The notes under the pieces were generated by a model that had not been told where the DNA came from, did no database searches, and saw only the letters and a list, made by a program, of their open reading frames with translations. From Clostridia bacterium (lineage in GTDB: Bacteria > Bacillota > Clostridia > Oscillospirales > Acutalibacteraceae), in contig JAKSQP010000008.1 in assembly GCA_024404025.1 (NCBI GenBank), forward strand, positions 31,308 to 95,307: 64,000 nucleotides of DNA, read 5' to 3'. Every line of letters starts with the position of its first letter. The first letter of the stretch is position 1. A program made the position numbers and the translations under genes. Shown in pieces: positions 51,386 through 59,068 of the stretch.

Positions 51386-51414
51386 ATTATATCTTATTGA
51401 AGATAAAAAGTAAA
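51386..51414 (-). promoter_or_regulatory. Promoter of the exported metallophosphoesterase gene
   Basis: On the minus strand TTTACT (51414-51409), a 17-base spacer and TATAAT (51391-51386). Confidence 0.5.
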
Positions 51415-51432
51415 GAGGAAAATCGGCATATA

Positions 51433-51461
51433 TTGACACGGGAATTTATTGATGATATACT
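51433..51461 (+). promoter_or_regulatory. Promoter of luxS
   Basis: TTGACA (51433-51438), 17-base spacer, TATACT (51456-51461), 28 bases before ATG 51490. Confidence 0.8.
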
Positions 51462-51489
51462 TTGAACATCAGAAAAAGGGGGATATATT

Positions 51490-52005
51490 ATGGATTTGAT
51501 ACCAAGCTTTCAGGTGGATCATAACAAAATAGTGCCGGGAATATATGAATCAAGGCTCGATACCCTGGGAGAGGAATTTGCCACAACATTTGACATCAGG
51601 ATGAAAAAGCCGAATGCAGAGCCTGCAATTCATTCAAACGCCATGCACACGATCGAACATATCGTTGCAACGTTCCTGCGCAACGATGAGGAATGGAAAG
51701 AAAGAATCATTTACTGGGGCCCGATGGGCTGCCTGACGGGATGCTATCTTATAGTAAAAGGCCATCCCTCTCCGGAGGAGATACTGCCTCTGATGATAAG
51801 AGCCTTCGAATTTTGTGCCGCTTATGATGATGTTGTTCCCGGAGCAAATCCGCAGAACTGCGGCAACTATATTCTTCATGATCTCGCAATGGCAAAGTAT
51901 GAATCAAAGCTGTTTGCGGATATTCTGAAAACAAATCCCTGCTTTGAATATCCGACTGCCGAAAGAATTCAGACCGAAAAAGGTCAGGTTTTCTTCGATT
52001 CATAA
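51490..52005 (+). CDS. luxS: S-ribosylhomocysteine lyase (LuxS)
   Basis: 171 residues, slightly longer than most LuxS. It cleaves S-ribosylhomocysteine to homocysteine and DPD, the autoinducer-2 precursor, in the cytoplasm. Metal ligands are H53 and H57 in HTIEH and C124 in NCGNY; C81 in GPMGC is the catalytic Cys and R37 binds the substrate. After C81 the usual RTGFY reads LTGCY, a small change near the active site. Strong promoter at 51433 and AAAAAGGGGG ribosome site. Stands alone, with no adjacent methylthioadenosine nucleosidase gene in the window. Confidence 0.95.
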   Translation: MDLIPSFQVDHNKIVPGIYESRLDTLGEEFATTFDIRMKKPNAEPAIHSNAMHTIEHIVATFLRNDEEWKERIIYWGPMGCLTGCYLIVKGHPSPEEILPLMIRAFEFCAAYDDVVPGANPQNCGNYILHDLAMAKYESKLFADILKTNPCFEYPTAERIQTEKGQVFFDS

Positions 52006-52016
52006 AAATAAAGTAT

Positions 52017-52048
52017 AAGGTCTGCCGCATTTAACTGCGGGAGACCTT
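52017..52048. terminator. Terminator of luxS
   Basis: A 12-base-pair stem with one mismatch (AAGGTCTGCCGC arm), eight-base loop and T run, between convergent luxS and the methyltransferase gene. Confidence 0.88.
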
Positions 52049-52049
52049 T

Positions 52050-53042
52050 TTATTGTTCTTTACCGAAAATTCTTGCTTTTGAAAAATAAATGTCCAGGTT
52101 GGCGGCTATTATGTCCGGCGGAACATCGCATCCCGTAGAAAGAATGAAATTGCTGAATTTGCCGCATTCCTCATATAGTTTTTCTATTGCGGATTCAATG
52201 ACACTTCCGCATTCCAATTTAAAAAGAAGCGGATCGAGGTTGCCGGCAATGATACTGCTTTCGGGCAGCAGGGGAATGAGCTTCGCAATGTCAGCTGCAT
52301 TGCCGAAATGATAAATATCGGCGTTTATCGAGCAAAGAGAATCCGTCATTTCGGAAACCGAAGCGCCGCAGTTGTGATAACCGGTGATAAAATCGCTGTC
52401 AGAAACATCGTTGAATATTTTTCTGACGAACGGAAACGAAAATTCATCTGCCATATCCGGCGAAAGAAGACCGGCGGCAGGCTCGCAAAGCAGAATCCCG
52501 TCTGCTCCGGCATTTTTCAAAGCCGAAATATATTCTGTTATGAATTTCGTGCATTTTTCAAGCAGAACGGCAACGCTTTCGGGGTTGTCGAAGCATTCCA
52601 TCATCAGTTCCGTCATTCCGAAAAGACGGCAGGCGAGGGAAAACGGACCTATTGCTCCGCAGAAAACGGGAATATTTCCGATTTGTTTCACGGCGGATCT
52701 TACCCCGTCAATGAACGCTCTGCATCTGCCCGAAACCGGCGGGATTTTCAATCCTTCAGCTTCTTTGATGTCCGATATAAGCGTTCCGTCAACTTCGGGA
52801 ATGCGGTCATTTTCAATCCGCACTTTTGAGCCGAAGGCCTCTGCTTCAACCGAAAGATCCATCATATTGAAAACGGCACCTGCCGGATAATTATCGGCAA
52901 AAAATTTCATTGCCTTTGCCTGCGCTTCAGGCAGGGTCACCATATCCTTGATGTTTATGCCTGCAAGACGGGAAACGGGATATGAAATTATCGGAATCGT
53001 TTTGCTCCTGTCTGCAAGAAGTTTTTTTGCTTTTTCTTTCAT
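52050..53042 (-). CDS. MtaA/CmuA-like corrinoid:acceptor methyltransferase (UroD superfamily)
   Basis: 330 residues of the uroporphyrinogen decarboxylase superfamily. The zinc-thiolate signature H-x-C...C is present as H223-N-C225 and C305 (STGCD), which marks corrinoid methyltransferases of the MtaA/MtbA/CmuA type and not true heme-pathway decarboxylases. It likely transfers a methyl group from the adjacent corrinoid protein to an acceptor such as tetrahydrofolate or a thiol; coenzyme M is not expected in clostridia. It begins two bases after the corrinoid protein gene, so the pair is translated together. Confidence 0.85.
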   Translation of the reverse strand: MKEKAKKLLADRSKTIPIISYPVSRLAGINIKDMVTLPEAQAKAMKFFADNYPAGAVFNMMDLSVEAEAFGSKVRIENDRIPEVDGTLISDIKEAEGLKIPPVSGRCRAFIDGVRSAVKQIGNIPVFCGAIGPFSLACRLFGMTELMMECFDNPESVAVLLEKCTKFITEYISALKNAGADGILLCEPAAGLLSPDMADEFSFPFVRKIFNDVSDSDFITGYHNCGASVSEMTDSLCSINADIYHFGNAADIAKLIPLLPESSIIAGNLDPLLFKLECGSVIESAIEKLYEECGKFSNFILSTGCDVPPDIIAANLDIYFSKARIFGKEQ

Positions 53043-53044
53043 AA

Positions 53045-53683
53045 TCAGATATTTTTGAGCGCAGCAAGTGCGGCAGCCGCTGCGCTTGCCGCATCGTTTG
53101 TGTATATATCTGCACCGATTTCTCCCGCATAATCTTCGCTGACGGGTGCGCCGCCTATCATAACGACAACATCATCTCTGATTCCTGCCTCGCAAAGAGC
53201 CTCGATGGCGGATTTCTGATTGATCATAGTTGTTGTGAGAAGGGCTGAAAGGCAAACGATTTTTGCTCCGGTTTCTTTAACAGCTTCAACGATTTTCTGC
53301 GGATCAACATCCGTTCCGAGGTCGATGCATTCAATGCCTGAGCCCTCAAACATCATCTTGACAAGGTTTTTGCCTATATCGTGCATATCGCCTTTTACCG
53401 TGCAGATAACGGCTTTTCCGGCGGGCTCAACCCCCTCGGAAACGAGATAAGGCTTGAGAATATCGGTGCCCTTGGTCATTGCTCTTGATGCAATAAGAAC
53501 TTCGGGAACATAAACCTCATTGTTTTTGAATTTTTCGCCTATGGCGGTCATTCCGGGGCAAAGGCCGTTATTCAGGATTTCTTTTGCGCTTATTTTTTCA
53601 TCAAGCGCCTGCTGAACGAGAGCCTGAACCTCCTTTGCTCTGCCTTTTTGAACAAGTTCTGAAATTTCGGTTAATATTGACAT
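53045..53683 (-). CDS. Corrinoid (B12-binding) methyl-carrier protein
   Basis: 212 residues. An N-terminal four-helix cap (residues 1-85) precedes the Rossmann-type cobalamin domain with KGDMHDIGKNLV; H101 is the lower cobalt ligand of the DxHxxG motif, and VVMIGGAPVSEDYA near 175 contacts the corrin tail. It belongs to the MtbC/MtmC/MtvC group that shuttles methyl groups between a substrate methyltransferase and an acceptor methyltransferase. It lies between two UroD-family genes with 19- and 2-base gaps. No corrinoid-reactivating ATPase gene is seen in the window. Confidence 0.92.
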   Translation of the reverse strand: MSILTEISELVQKGRAKEVQALVQQALDEKISAKEILNNGLCPGMTAIGEKFKNNEVYVPEVLIASRAMTKGTDILKPYLVSEGVEPAGKAVICTVKGDMHDIGKNLVKMMFEGSGIECIDLGTDVDPQKIVEAVKETGAKIVCLSALLTTTMINQKSAIEALCEAGIRDDVVVMIGGAPVSEDYAGEIGADIYTNDAASAAAAALAALKNI

Positions 53684-53702
53684 AATAAATTCTCCAATAA
53701 GA

Positions 53703-54815
53703 TTATTTCAGCCCGAACATTTTCTCTTTGAGGTCAAGATAATAAAGATAATTTTCGGGCGTAACATCGGGAGGACATCTGTGATCGCAGAACGGAATGA
53801 ATCCGCCTCTTGCAACAAGAGGCTCAATGCTTTCAAGGTATTTTTTTATTTCCGCTTTGCCTGCAATCATCTGAATTTTATCAACGCCGCCCATTATTCT
53901 TAAATCTCTGCCGTATTCTCTGCAAAGGTCGGCAGGATGAAGGCAGGAGTTGACCTCATAAGGGAACAGGCAGTTGATGCCGGCATCAAGAAAATACGGA
54001 AGCAGAGGTCTGACATCTCCGTCGCAATCCATATACCATATATCAACGCCGTGTTTATGAAGCTTATCGCCTATTCTTTTATAGCAGGGATAAACAACGC
54101 TTTTAAAAAAGTCCATCGAAACGAGCGGACCGTTTTTACAGCATATATCTTCCCAGCCGGATGCAAAATCAAAATGATATTTCGGCAGCACCTTGTCGAG
54201 CATATCCTCGGTGAAGGTGCATACGGTTTCAACCATATCCTCAACCATTTCGGGGTAATCATAAACCGCATAAGTCAGCCCCTCAACGGTAAGTAAATCA
54301 CGGATCTTGCCTATCATTGAGCCGATGTCGATGCCGACTGGATAATCTCTTTCATCCGATGCGGTTTTATCGAAATACGCATAATCGGGTTCTCTTGATT
54401 TATCGAATCTCGGGAAATGCTCTTCTTTGACCTTTTTCCAGTCATCGGGAGTTTCAATTGATGAACGGATATATTTCGGAATGCTTGAATGCCCGTCTTT
54501 CGGCTCTTCAAGCAGAATACCCTCCCAATTTGTTTTTATGACCGTATTTTCTTTGACTTCAACAATTTTCGATTCAAAACCGGGAGCAAGCCAAAGATTT
54601 ACGCCGAGAACCTTCGGAGGCTCAAACGCAAAGAATTTGTTTGCATCGTTTTCATTTTTTATTCCGTTTTCGGTGAAAATATCCCATTGGGTATAGTTTT
54701 CGTCCCAATAGCCGAATTCCATATTGACCGTTCTGTCAAAAGGAAGATAATGCATCTGCGCATTGAATCTTTCTCGCCGGGTCATGGTGCCTTTCCAGGG
54801 CTTTCCGGGCTTCAT
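53703..54815 (-). CDS. UroD-family protein, probable substrate:corrinoid methyltransferase
   Basis: 370 residues from ATG 54815; a TTG six bases upstream is less likely. The TIM barrel of the UroD superfamily is seen (WEDICCKNGPLVS near 218, WYMDCDGDVRPLLPYFLDAG near 260, LRIMGGVDK near 305). It lacks the H-x-C zinc motif of the downstream paralogue, having M-D-C at that place. As first gene of the trio, ahead of a corrinoid protein and an MtaA-like enzyme, it should be the component that demethylates the substrate, perhaps a methoxylated compound. The substrate is not known. Confidence 0.82.
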   Translation of the reverse strand: MKPGKPWKGTMTRRERFNAQMHYLPFDRTVNMEFGYWDENYTQWDIFTENGIKNENDANKFFAFEPPKVLGVNLWLAPGFESKIVEVKENTVIKTNWEGILLEEPKDGHSSIPKYIRSSIETPDDWKKVKEEHFPRFDKSREPDYAYFDKTASDERDYPVGIDIGSMIGKIRDLLTVEGLTYAVYDYPEMVEDMVETVCTFTEDMLDKVLPKYHFDFASGWEDICCKNGPLVSMDFFKSVVYPCYKRIGDKLHKHGVDIWYMDCDGDVRPLLPYFLDAGINCLFPYEVNSCLHPADLCREYGRDLRIMGGVDKIQMIAGKAEIKKYLESIEPLVARGGFIPFCDHRCPPDVTPENYLYYLDLKEKMFGLK

Positions 54816-54841
54816 AAGCAATCACACGCCTTTCGTGACAA

Positions 54842-55711
54842 TTATGACACAAAGAGGAAAATGCGGATTTCGGGAAGAATTCTCGAAAGATTTATGTTGA
54901 GCCAATGGAAGAACATAAAGAGCCATTCGCCGTTGATATACTTGATGAAATCCTGTTTCTGTTCATAACCCTGAATATTGATGACCGGCTCTGTTTCGGA
55001 GCCGAGGCCAAGAGAATCGAGCTTGTTGAGGATGAGCTTTGCAATAACGGCGTTGCCGTCTGCACTCGGATGGACCTCGTCATTTGCTATGAGATCCTGC
55101 CTGCCGTCGAAAGCCGAGCAAACGTCGATCAGCTGATATGCGCCGGGATTTTTTTCAAGATAGTCGGTGAAAACGCCGTTGACAAGGCCGAGGCCGTAAG
55201 CATAGACCTCTCTTGCATAGTCATATCTCGGGTTATATATATTCTGAACAAGAATAGTGCAGCGGGGATTGATTTCCTTGATCCGGGCGATGATTTTTTC
55301 AAAATTTGCGCTGAAAACCTCGGTGATTTCGTCAAACATTGAATAATCATCAAAGGCAAGTGCCTTGAAAATGAGAATGGGGAGCTTTTCCTGAATAAAA
55401 TCGTTTCCTCCGATTGAAAGGGTAAGAATATCAGCGTTTGCAATGTCTTCAATCGCTTCGTCGTTTGTTTTGAGATATTCAAGAAGCTGTGCCGATTTGA
55501 AGCCGCTGACGGAATCGTTTTTATAATTGTATCCGTTTGTGTCCGCAACGATTTTTGCATAGCAGGCTTCTGTTGAATTATAGACGCCGGCGCCGAAAGC
55601 GATTGAATCGCCAACCGCAACATAGTTGAGGGCATCTTTTTGCGCAAAAGCGCATACGCAGACCGAAAGCGCCATAAGAACTGCAAGTGCGAGAGAAACT
55701 GTTTTTTTCAT
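54842..55711 (-). CDS. Secreted SGNH/GDSL hydrolase
   Basis: 289 residues. Signal peptide MKKTVSLALAVLMALSVCVCAFA, then block I VAVGDSIAFGAG near 31, block III SIGGNDF near 98 and block V NDEVHPSADG near 210 with the catalytic Asp and His. Family members remove acyl groups from lipids or glycans. The C-terminus ends in a Trp/Phe-rich stretch (WLFMFFHWLNINLSRIL) that could hold the enzyme at the membrane. Own promoter at 55742-55770. Its end is only 26 bases before the UroD-family gene, so part of the transcripts may continue into that operon. Confidence 0.9.
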   Translation of the reverse strand: MKKTVSLALAVLMALSVCVCAFAQKDALNYVAVGDSIAFGAGVYNSTEACYAKIVADTNGYNYKNDSVSGFKSAQLLEYLKTNDEAIEDIANADILTLSIGGNDFIQEKLPILIFKALAFDDYSMFDEITEVFSANFEKIIARIKEINPRCTILVQNIYNPRYDYAREVYAYGLGLVNGVFTDYLEKNPGAYQLIDVCSAFDGRQDLIANDEVHPSADGNAVIAKLILNKLDSLGLGSETEPVINIQGYEQKQDFIKYINGEWLFMFFHWLNINLSRILPEIRIFLFVS

Positions 55712-55741
55712 AATACTGCCCCTTTTCGATTTGTTATTTTA

Positions 55742-55770
55742 AATATATCACCGTCTATGTTCAAATTCAA
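55742..55770 (-). promoter_or_regulatory. Promoter of the secreted SGNH hydrolase gene
   Basis: On the minus strand TTGAAT (55770-55765), a 17-base spacer and TATATT (55747-55742). Confidence 0.6.
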
Positions 55771-55980
55771 CCGAAAAAGAAAAATTAACGGATAAAAAAT
55801 TCATTTATATTTTATTACATTGTTATGTATGTGTTTTTTGTTGTGCATATGTGAATTCTTTGTTTTTTGATTTTATTTCCGGATCGTTTGCGGTTTAAAG
55901 CTTCAAAGCAGTAAAATTTTCGGAGGGGTAAGAAAAAGCCGAACAAACACGCAAATAATTGGGCAAAAATAAAAAGTTTC

Positions 55981-56009
55981 TTGACTGAAAATCCCTTATT
56001 TGGTATAAT
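55981..56009 (+). promoter_or_regulatory. Promoter of the SipW/TasA-like matrix operon
   Basis: TTGACT (55981-55986), 17-base spacer, TATAAT (56004-56009). A leader of about 45 bases ends in GGGATGTGATT before ATG 56061. Confidence 0.8.
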
Positions 56010-56060
56010 ATAGAACGCTGAAAAAGTATCCTCATTCTGTATATTCAGGGATGTGATTAT

Positions 56061-56645
56061 ATGAAAAATTCCACAAAGAAAAAATTAAAGATAGGAGCGG
56101 CGGTTTTATCGGTTGCAATTGTCTGCTTCTGCGCATGTTCGTTTGCGTTGAGCAAGACCTCGCTTTCCTCCCGTCTCGGCATTTTCGGAGCGGGCAGCAG
56201 CGGCGACGAAACGCCCTCCAAGGTCTCCGTTGATATTAACGGCGGAAAAGATATTATCGAAAAAGATCTCGTTATCAATCCGGGTGACACGGTCACGAGG
56301 ACTTTCTATATTGAAAATACTGATTCGGATAATATTTATTTCGGCTTCACCGGAATCAGCGGTAATCTTAAAGATTATCTTGATGTTAAGCTTGACGGAA
56401 AAGATTCAGAGGGCGAAATGATTCTTGTCGGTGAACCCGAAGAAGAAACGGAAGTTCTCTTTGAAGGAAAAGCCTCGGAACTCGAAAGCTTCAATGCCGA
56501 CAAATCACTTATAATTCCCGCCGGATGCAGAAAAGATTTCACCATTACCTTTGTTTATCCGGAATCAGCCGGTAACGGAAGCAGCAACAGCGAGTTCAAT
56601 TTCCGTGTTACCTGTGACTATGTTGTTGAGAGAGGTAACGGCTGA
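56061..56645 (+). CDS. TasA/camelysin-like exported protein, first gene of the matrix operon
   Basis: 194 residues. An N-terminal export segment (KIGAAVLSVAIVCFCACSFAL) is followed by a Gly/Ser stretch and a beta-sandwich domain: VINPGDTVTRTFYIENTDSDNIYFGF near 72 resembles the fold of TasA/camelysin proteins, and IIPAGCRKDFTITFVYP near 153 is its later strand pair. The AWF motif of SipW-type signals is missing. By position (before sipW) it parallels Bacillus TapA. It likely anchors or starts an extracellular fibre; this is inference. The stop overlaps the sipW start by one base (TGATG). Confidence 0.75.
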   Translation: MKNSTKKKLKIGAAVLSVAIVCFCACSFALSKTSLSSRLGIFGAGSSGDETPSKVSVDINGGKDIIEKDLVINPGDTVTRTFYIENTDSDNIYFGFTGISGNLKDYLDVKLDGKDSEGEMILVGEPEEETEVLFEGKASELESFNADKSLIIPAGCRKDFTITFVYPESAGNGSSNSEFNFRVTCDYVVERGNG

Positions 56646-57343
56646 TGAAAAAAGCAATTGAAACCATCAAAAATGTGCTTGTCTGGCTGCTTATGATATT
56701 TGCAGTAGGCATGATGGCTTTCACCTTTATTTCCGTTTCAACCTTTAATAAAGATAACCGCAGCATTTTCGGATATAAGGCGATGATCGTTCTTTCCGAT
56801 TCAATGGCTAAAACAGATTTCAGCGCAGGCGACATCGTTCTTGTTAAAGCGGTTGACCCTGCAACGCTTCAGCCGGGCGATATAATTACCTTTACCTCAA
56901 AAAATAAAGACAGCTACGGTCAGACGATAACCCATAAAATCCGCAAGCTTGCAAAAGATGTCAACGGTGAGCCGGGATTTGTTACATACGGCACAACAAC
57001 GGACACAGATGATGAATCGCTTGTTGATTATTTCAGCGTTAAAGGAAAATATCAGTTCAGCATTCCGAAGGTCGGTAAATTCTTCAATTATCTGAAAACC
57101 GTGCCCGGATATATCTGCTGCATTCTGGTTCCGTTCCTTGTTTTAATAGGCATCCAGGGTATCAATACCCTTAATGTAATTCGCTCTTACCGAAAGGAGC
57201 AGGCAGAGGCTCTTCAGGCAGAGAGGGATGAGCTTGCCGCCGAAAAGAAAAAGACAGAAGAAATGGCGGCTGAGCTTGAGGCTCTGAAAGCGAAGATAAA
57301 TAAGTCAGATGAATCGGTTTCCAATGATTCATCCAAAGAATGA
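56645..57343 (+). CDS. sipW: Signal peptidase I, SipW (ER) type
   Basis: 232 residues. N-terminal membrane segment (VLVWLLMIFAVGMMAFTFI), catalytic VLSDSM with Ser53 and THKI with His97: the Ser/His pair, in place of Ser/Lys, defines the archaeal/ER-type SipW class. A second hydrophobic segment (YICCILVPFLVLIGIQGI near 160) returns the chain to the cytoplasm, where an unusual 50-residue coiled-coil tail rich in Glu, Lys and Ala follows. It should process the SipW-type signal peptides of the neighbouring genes. Bacillus SipW lacks this tail, which may bind regulators or export factors (inference). Confidence 0.93.
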   Translation: MKKAIETIKNVLVWLLMIFAVGMMAFTFISVSTFNKDNRSIFGYKAMIVLSDSMAKTDFSAGDIVLVKAVDPATLQPGDIITFTSKNKDSYGQTITHKIRKLAKDVNGEPGFVTYGTTTDTDDESLVDYFSVKGKYQFSIPKVGKFFNYLKTVPGYICCILVPFLVLIGIQGINTLNVIRSYRKEQAEALQAERDELAAEKKKTEEMAAELEALKAKINKSDESVSNDSSKE

Positions 57344-57357
57344 AAGGAGTAACGCTA

Positions 57358-57984
57358 ATGAAAAAGAACACCAAAAAGGCAGTCCTTACATCTGTTTTTT
57401 CTCTTTTGACCTGCTTCGTGATGCTTCTCGGCACAACTTATGCATGGTTTACTGACAGCGACACCATTTCGGGTAACGAAGTTGTTGCAGGTACTCTTGA
57501 TGTTCAGATAGTTGATGCATCGGGCAATCCGTTCCAGGGTGATGGAACCAAGCTGACATTTGTTAAGAACGCTTCGGCTCCTGCCGGTCAGGCTATCAAA
57601 TGGGAACCCGGCTGCACTTATCAGCTCACGCCGTTTAAAGTTAAGAATAACGGCGACCTTGCTCTTACATACAAATTTGATGTAAGCGGCTTTACGGGCG
57701 AAAATGCAGGCAAGCTTGCAGAGGCAATTGATTGGTCATTCAAGATCGGCGAAACATCATACGCCAGCCTTGAAGGCAACGAGTTAACTCTTGCTCCGAC
57801 AGCTTCGAGCGATTCGATCGTTATCTGCGGAACAATGAAAACAACCGCAACAGGCGAGGATGTTATGGGTAAGTCATTAGACGGCATAACAATTACCGTT
57901 TATGCTAAGCAGGCAGCTTCCGAATATGACAGCAACGGAAACACCTACGATGCAGCCGCTGCTTACACAAACGCCGCTAACTAA
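57358..57984 (+). CDS. TasA-like protein with SipW-dependent signal peptide
   Basis: 208 residues from ATG 57358 (GAAAGGAG upstream; an ATG at 57340 overlaps the sipW stop and lies before that site). Signal of the SipW class: LLTCFVMLLGTTYAWFTDSDT, cleaved probably near the AWF. The mature part is a beta-sandwich with WEPGCTYQLTPFKVKNNGDLAL near 83, a motif shared with the two next proteins. In Bacillus such proteins form the amyloid-like matrix fibre. The long Ala/Asn/Tyr-rich end (YDSNGNTYDAAAAYTNAAN) is unusual. It is one of two consecutive small matrix-type genes. Confidence 0.88.
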   Translation: MKKNTKKAVLTSVFSLLTCFVMLLGTTYAWFTDSDTISGNEVVAGTLDVQIVDASGNPFQGDGTKLTFVKNASAPAGQAIKWEPGCTYQLTPFKVKNNGDLALTYKFDVSGFTGENAGKLAEAIDWSFKIGETSYASLEGNELTLAPTASSDSIVICGTMKTTATGEDVMGKSLDGITITVYAKQAASEYDSNGNTYDAAAAYTNAAN

Positions 57985-57987
57985 CAG

Positions 57988-58006
57988 TCAATAATTTTAT
58001 TATTGA
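57988..58006 (+). repeat. Hairpin after the first TasA-like gene
   Basis: An 8-base-pair perfect stem TCAATAAT/ATTATTGA with a three-base loop, followed by an A/T-rich run. Weak; could lower readthrough or protect the upstream mRNA end. Confidence 0.6.
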
Positions 58007-58017
58007 AATAAAAAATT

Positions 58018-58040
58018 TTTTGAAAAGGAGATTTTCAAAA
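58018..58040 (+). promoter_or_regulatory. Ribosome binding site shown in the loop of a hairpin
   Basis: TTTTGAAAA (58018-58026) pairs perfectly with TTTTCAAAA (58032-58040) around the loop GGAGA, and the A of the start codon ends the right arm. Nine A/T-rich pairs with one G-C: stability is low, so a temperature- or factor-sensitive structure is possible. Confidence 0.5.
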
Positions 58041-59023
58041 TGTTCAACAAAAAGACAAGAAAAGGATCAGTTGCAGCAAGCGTTGTATCACTTGTTCTTT
58101 GCTGCGTAATGCTCCTCGGCACAACCTTCGCATGGTTCTCAACCTCAGTTTCATCATCAGTTAACGCAATTCAGTCTGGCTCACTCAAGATTGACCTTGT
58201 TGACGAAAACGGCAAGTCACTCGTAGGCGATACAATTGCTATTGAAAGCAAAGAGGGCTTCACCACAACTTACTGGGAGCCCGGCTGCGAAGCAACATTC
58301 CAGGATGTTTTCGTTAAGAACGAAAGCAACATTGATGTTAAGTACGAAATCAAAGTTGTTGGTCTTGACGGCGATGCGAAGCTTTTAGATGCTATCACAT
58401 TCGAAGACAACACCGCTGATTTCGCAGCAGGTGCAACTCTTGCAGCAGGCGAAACATCAGATGCTATTAAAATCTCTGCTAAGATGGATGAAAACGCAGG
58501 CAACCAGTATCAGAACCTCACAGCTGACGGTATCGCAGTTGTAGTTTATGCTACTCAGGTTAATGCAAATGCTGAATATGCAAAAGTTTCAGCAGCAGTT
58601 AAGCCCCTTGATGTTACAACAATCGAAGATGTAGAGCTTAACACCGCTTATACATTCGTTCCCGCAGAAGCAGATGAAGAAACATACAGCACATGGAATG
58701 CTGATTTCGTTGTTTGGTTTGACAGCGATGTAGAAGCAGGTGCAGTTACTCTTGCAGGTCAGTATGACAGCTACAGCGAAGATTGGGAAGTTCAGACTGT
58801 TAATACCGCAATCGAAGCAGACCAGCAGATAAGACTTCTTGAATCAAGAGGCGCTTACATCAACTATAACGAAATTCTCGAAAACGTTGGCGAATTCAAC
58901 TGCGGCGCAGCTTCAACTCAGACAGGTCTCAAAATGAATGTTGAGCTTCGTCTCTATGAAGTTAAGAATGGAGCCGAAACCGGTGAATATGTAGTTGCAG
59001 GTTCCTACACCTACACATTCTGA
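58040..59023 (+). CDS. TasA-like protein with SipW-dependent signal peptide and extra C-terminal domain
   Basis: 327 residues. Signal peptide SLVLCCVMLLGTTFAWFSTSVSS is of the SipW class. Residues about 40-185 are the TasA/camelysin-like sandwich, with YWEPGCEATFQDVFVKNESNI near 76 and ITFEDNTADFAAG. Residues after 195 form a further acidic domain (PAEADEETYSTWNADFVVWFD, EVQTVNTAIEADQQIRLLESRG) not seen in the preceding protein; it resembles a small beta-rich module of unknown role. Codon use with many ACA and GCA codons suggests high expression, fitting a main fibre subunit (inference). Confidence 0.85.
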   Translation: MFNKKTRKGSVAASVVSLVLCCVMLLGTTFAWFSTSVSSSVNAIQSGSLKIDLVDENGKSLVGDTIAIESKEGFTTTYWEPGCEATFQDVFVKNESNIDVKYEIKVVGLDGDAKLLDAITFEDNTADFAAGATLAAGETSDAIKISAKMDENAGNQYQNLTADGIAVVVYATQVNANAEYAKVSAAVKPLDVTTIEDVELNTAYTFVPAEADEETYSTWNADFVVWFDSDVEAGAVTLAGQYDSYSEDWEVQTVNTAIEADQQIRLLESRGAYINYNEILENVGEFNCGAASTQTGLKMNVELRLYEVKNGAETGEYVVAGSYTYTF

Positions 59024-59037
59024 TTTGATTAAAAATC

Positions 59038-59065
59038 CCGTTCACCCCTTAACCGGGGTGAGCGG
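59038..59065 (+). repeat. Hairpin 1 before the Hint-protein gene
   Basis: An 11-base-pair stem CCGTTCACCCC/GGGGTGAGCGG (one G-U pair) with a six-base loop. No T run follows directly; it stands 15 bases after the stop of the TasA-like gene. Confidence 0.8.
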
Positions 59066-59068
59066 TAA

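Larger units (their letters stand above)
55712..56060. other. 349-base A/T-rich divergent promoter region
   Basis: Contains the leftward promoter of the SGNH gene (55742-55770) and the rightward promoter of the matrix operon (55981-56009). Between them lies about 200 bases of A/T-rich DNA with no supported ORF; GGAGGGG near 55921 is not followed by a start codon in a usable frame. The length leaves room for regulator binding. Confidence 0.7.

Noticed and set aside
52050..54815. True uroporphyrinogen decarboxylase (heme pathway, hemE)
   Set aside because: Both UroD-like proteins flank a corrinoid protein, and one has the zinc H-x-C...C motif of methyltransferases.
55915..55940. GGAGGGG looking like a ribosome binding site in the 55.7-56.0 kb gap
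   Set aside because: No start codon with an open frame of useful length follows.
55940..55985. CACGCAAATAATTGGGCAAA stretch recalling a c-di-GMP riboswitch
   Set aside because: It lies upstream of the TTGACT/TATAAT promoter and the other conserved stems and GCAAAG partner of the riboswitch are absent.
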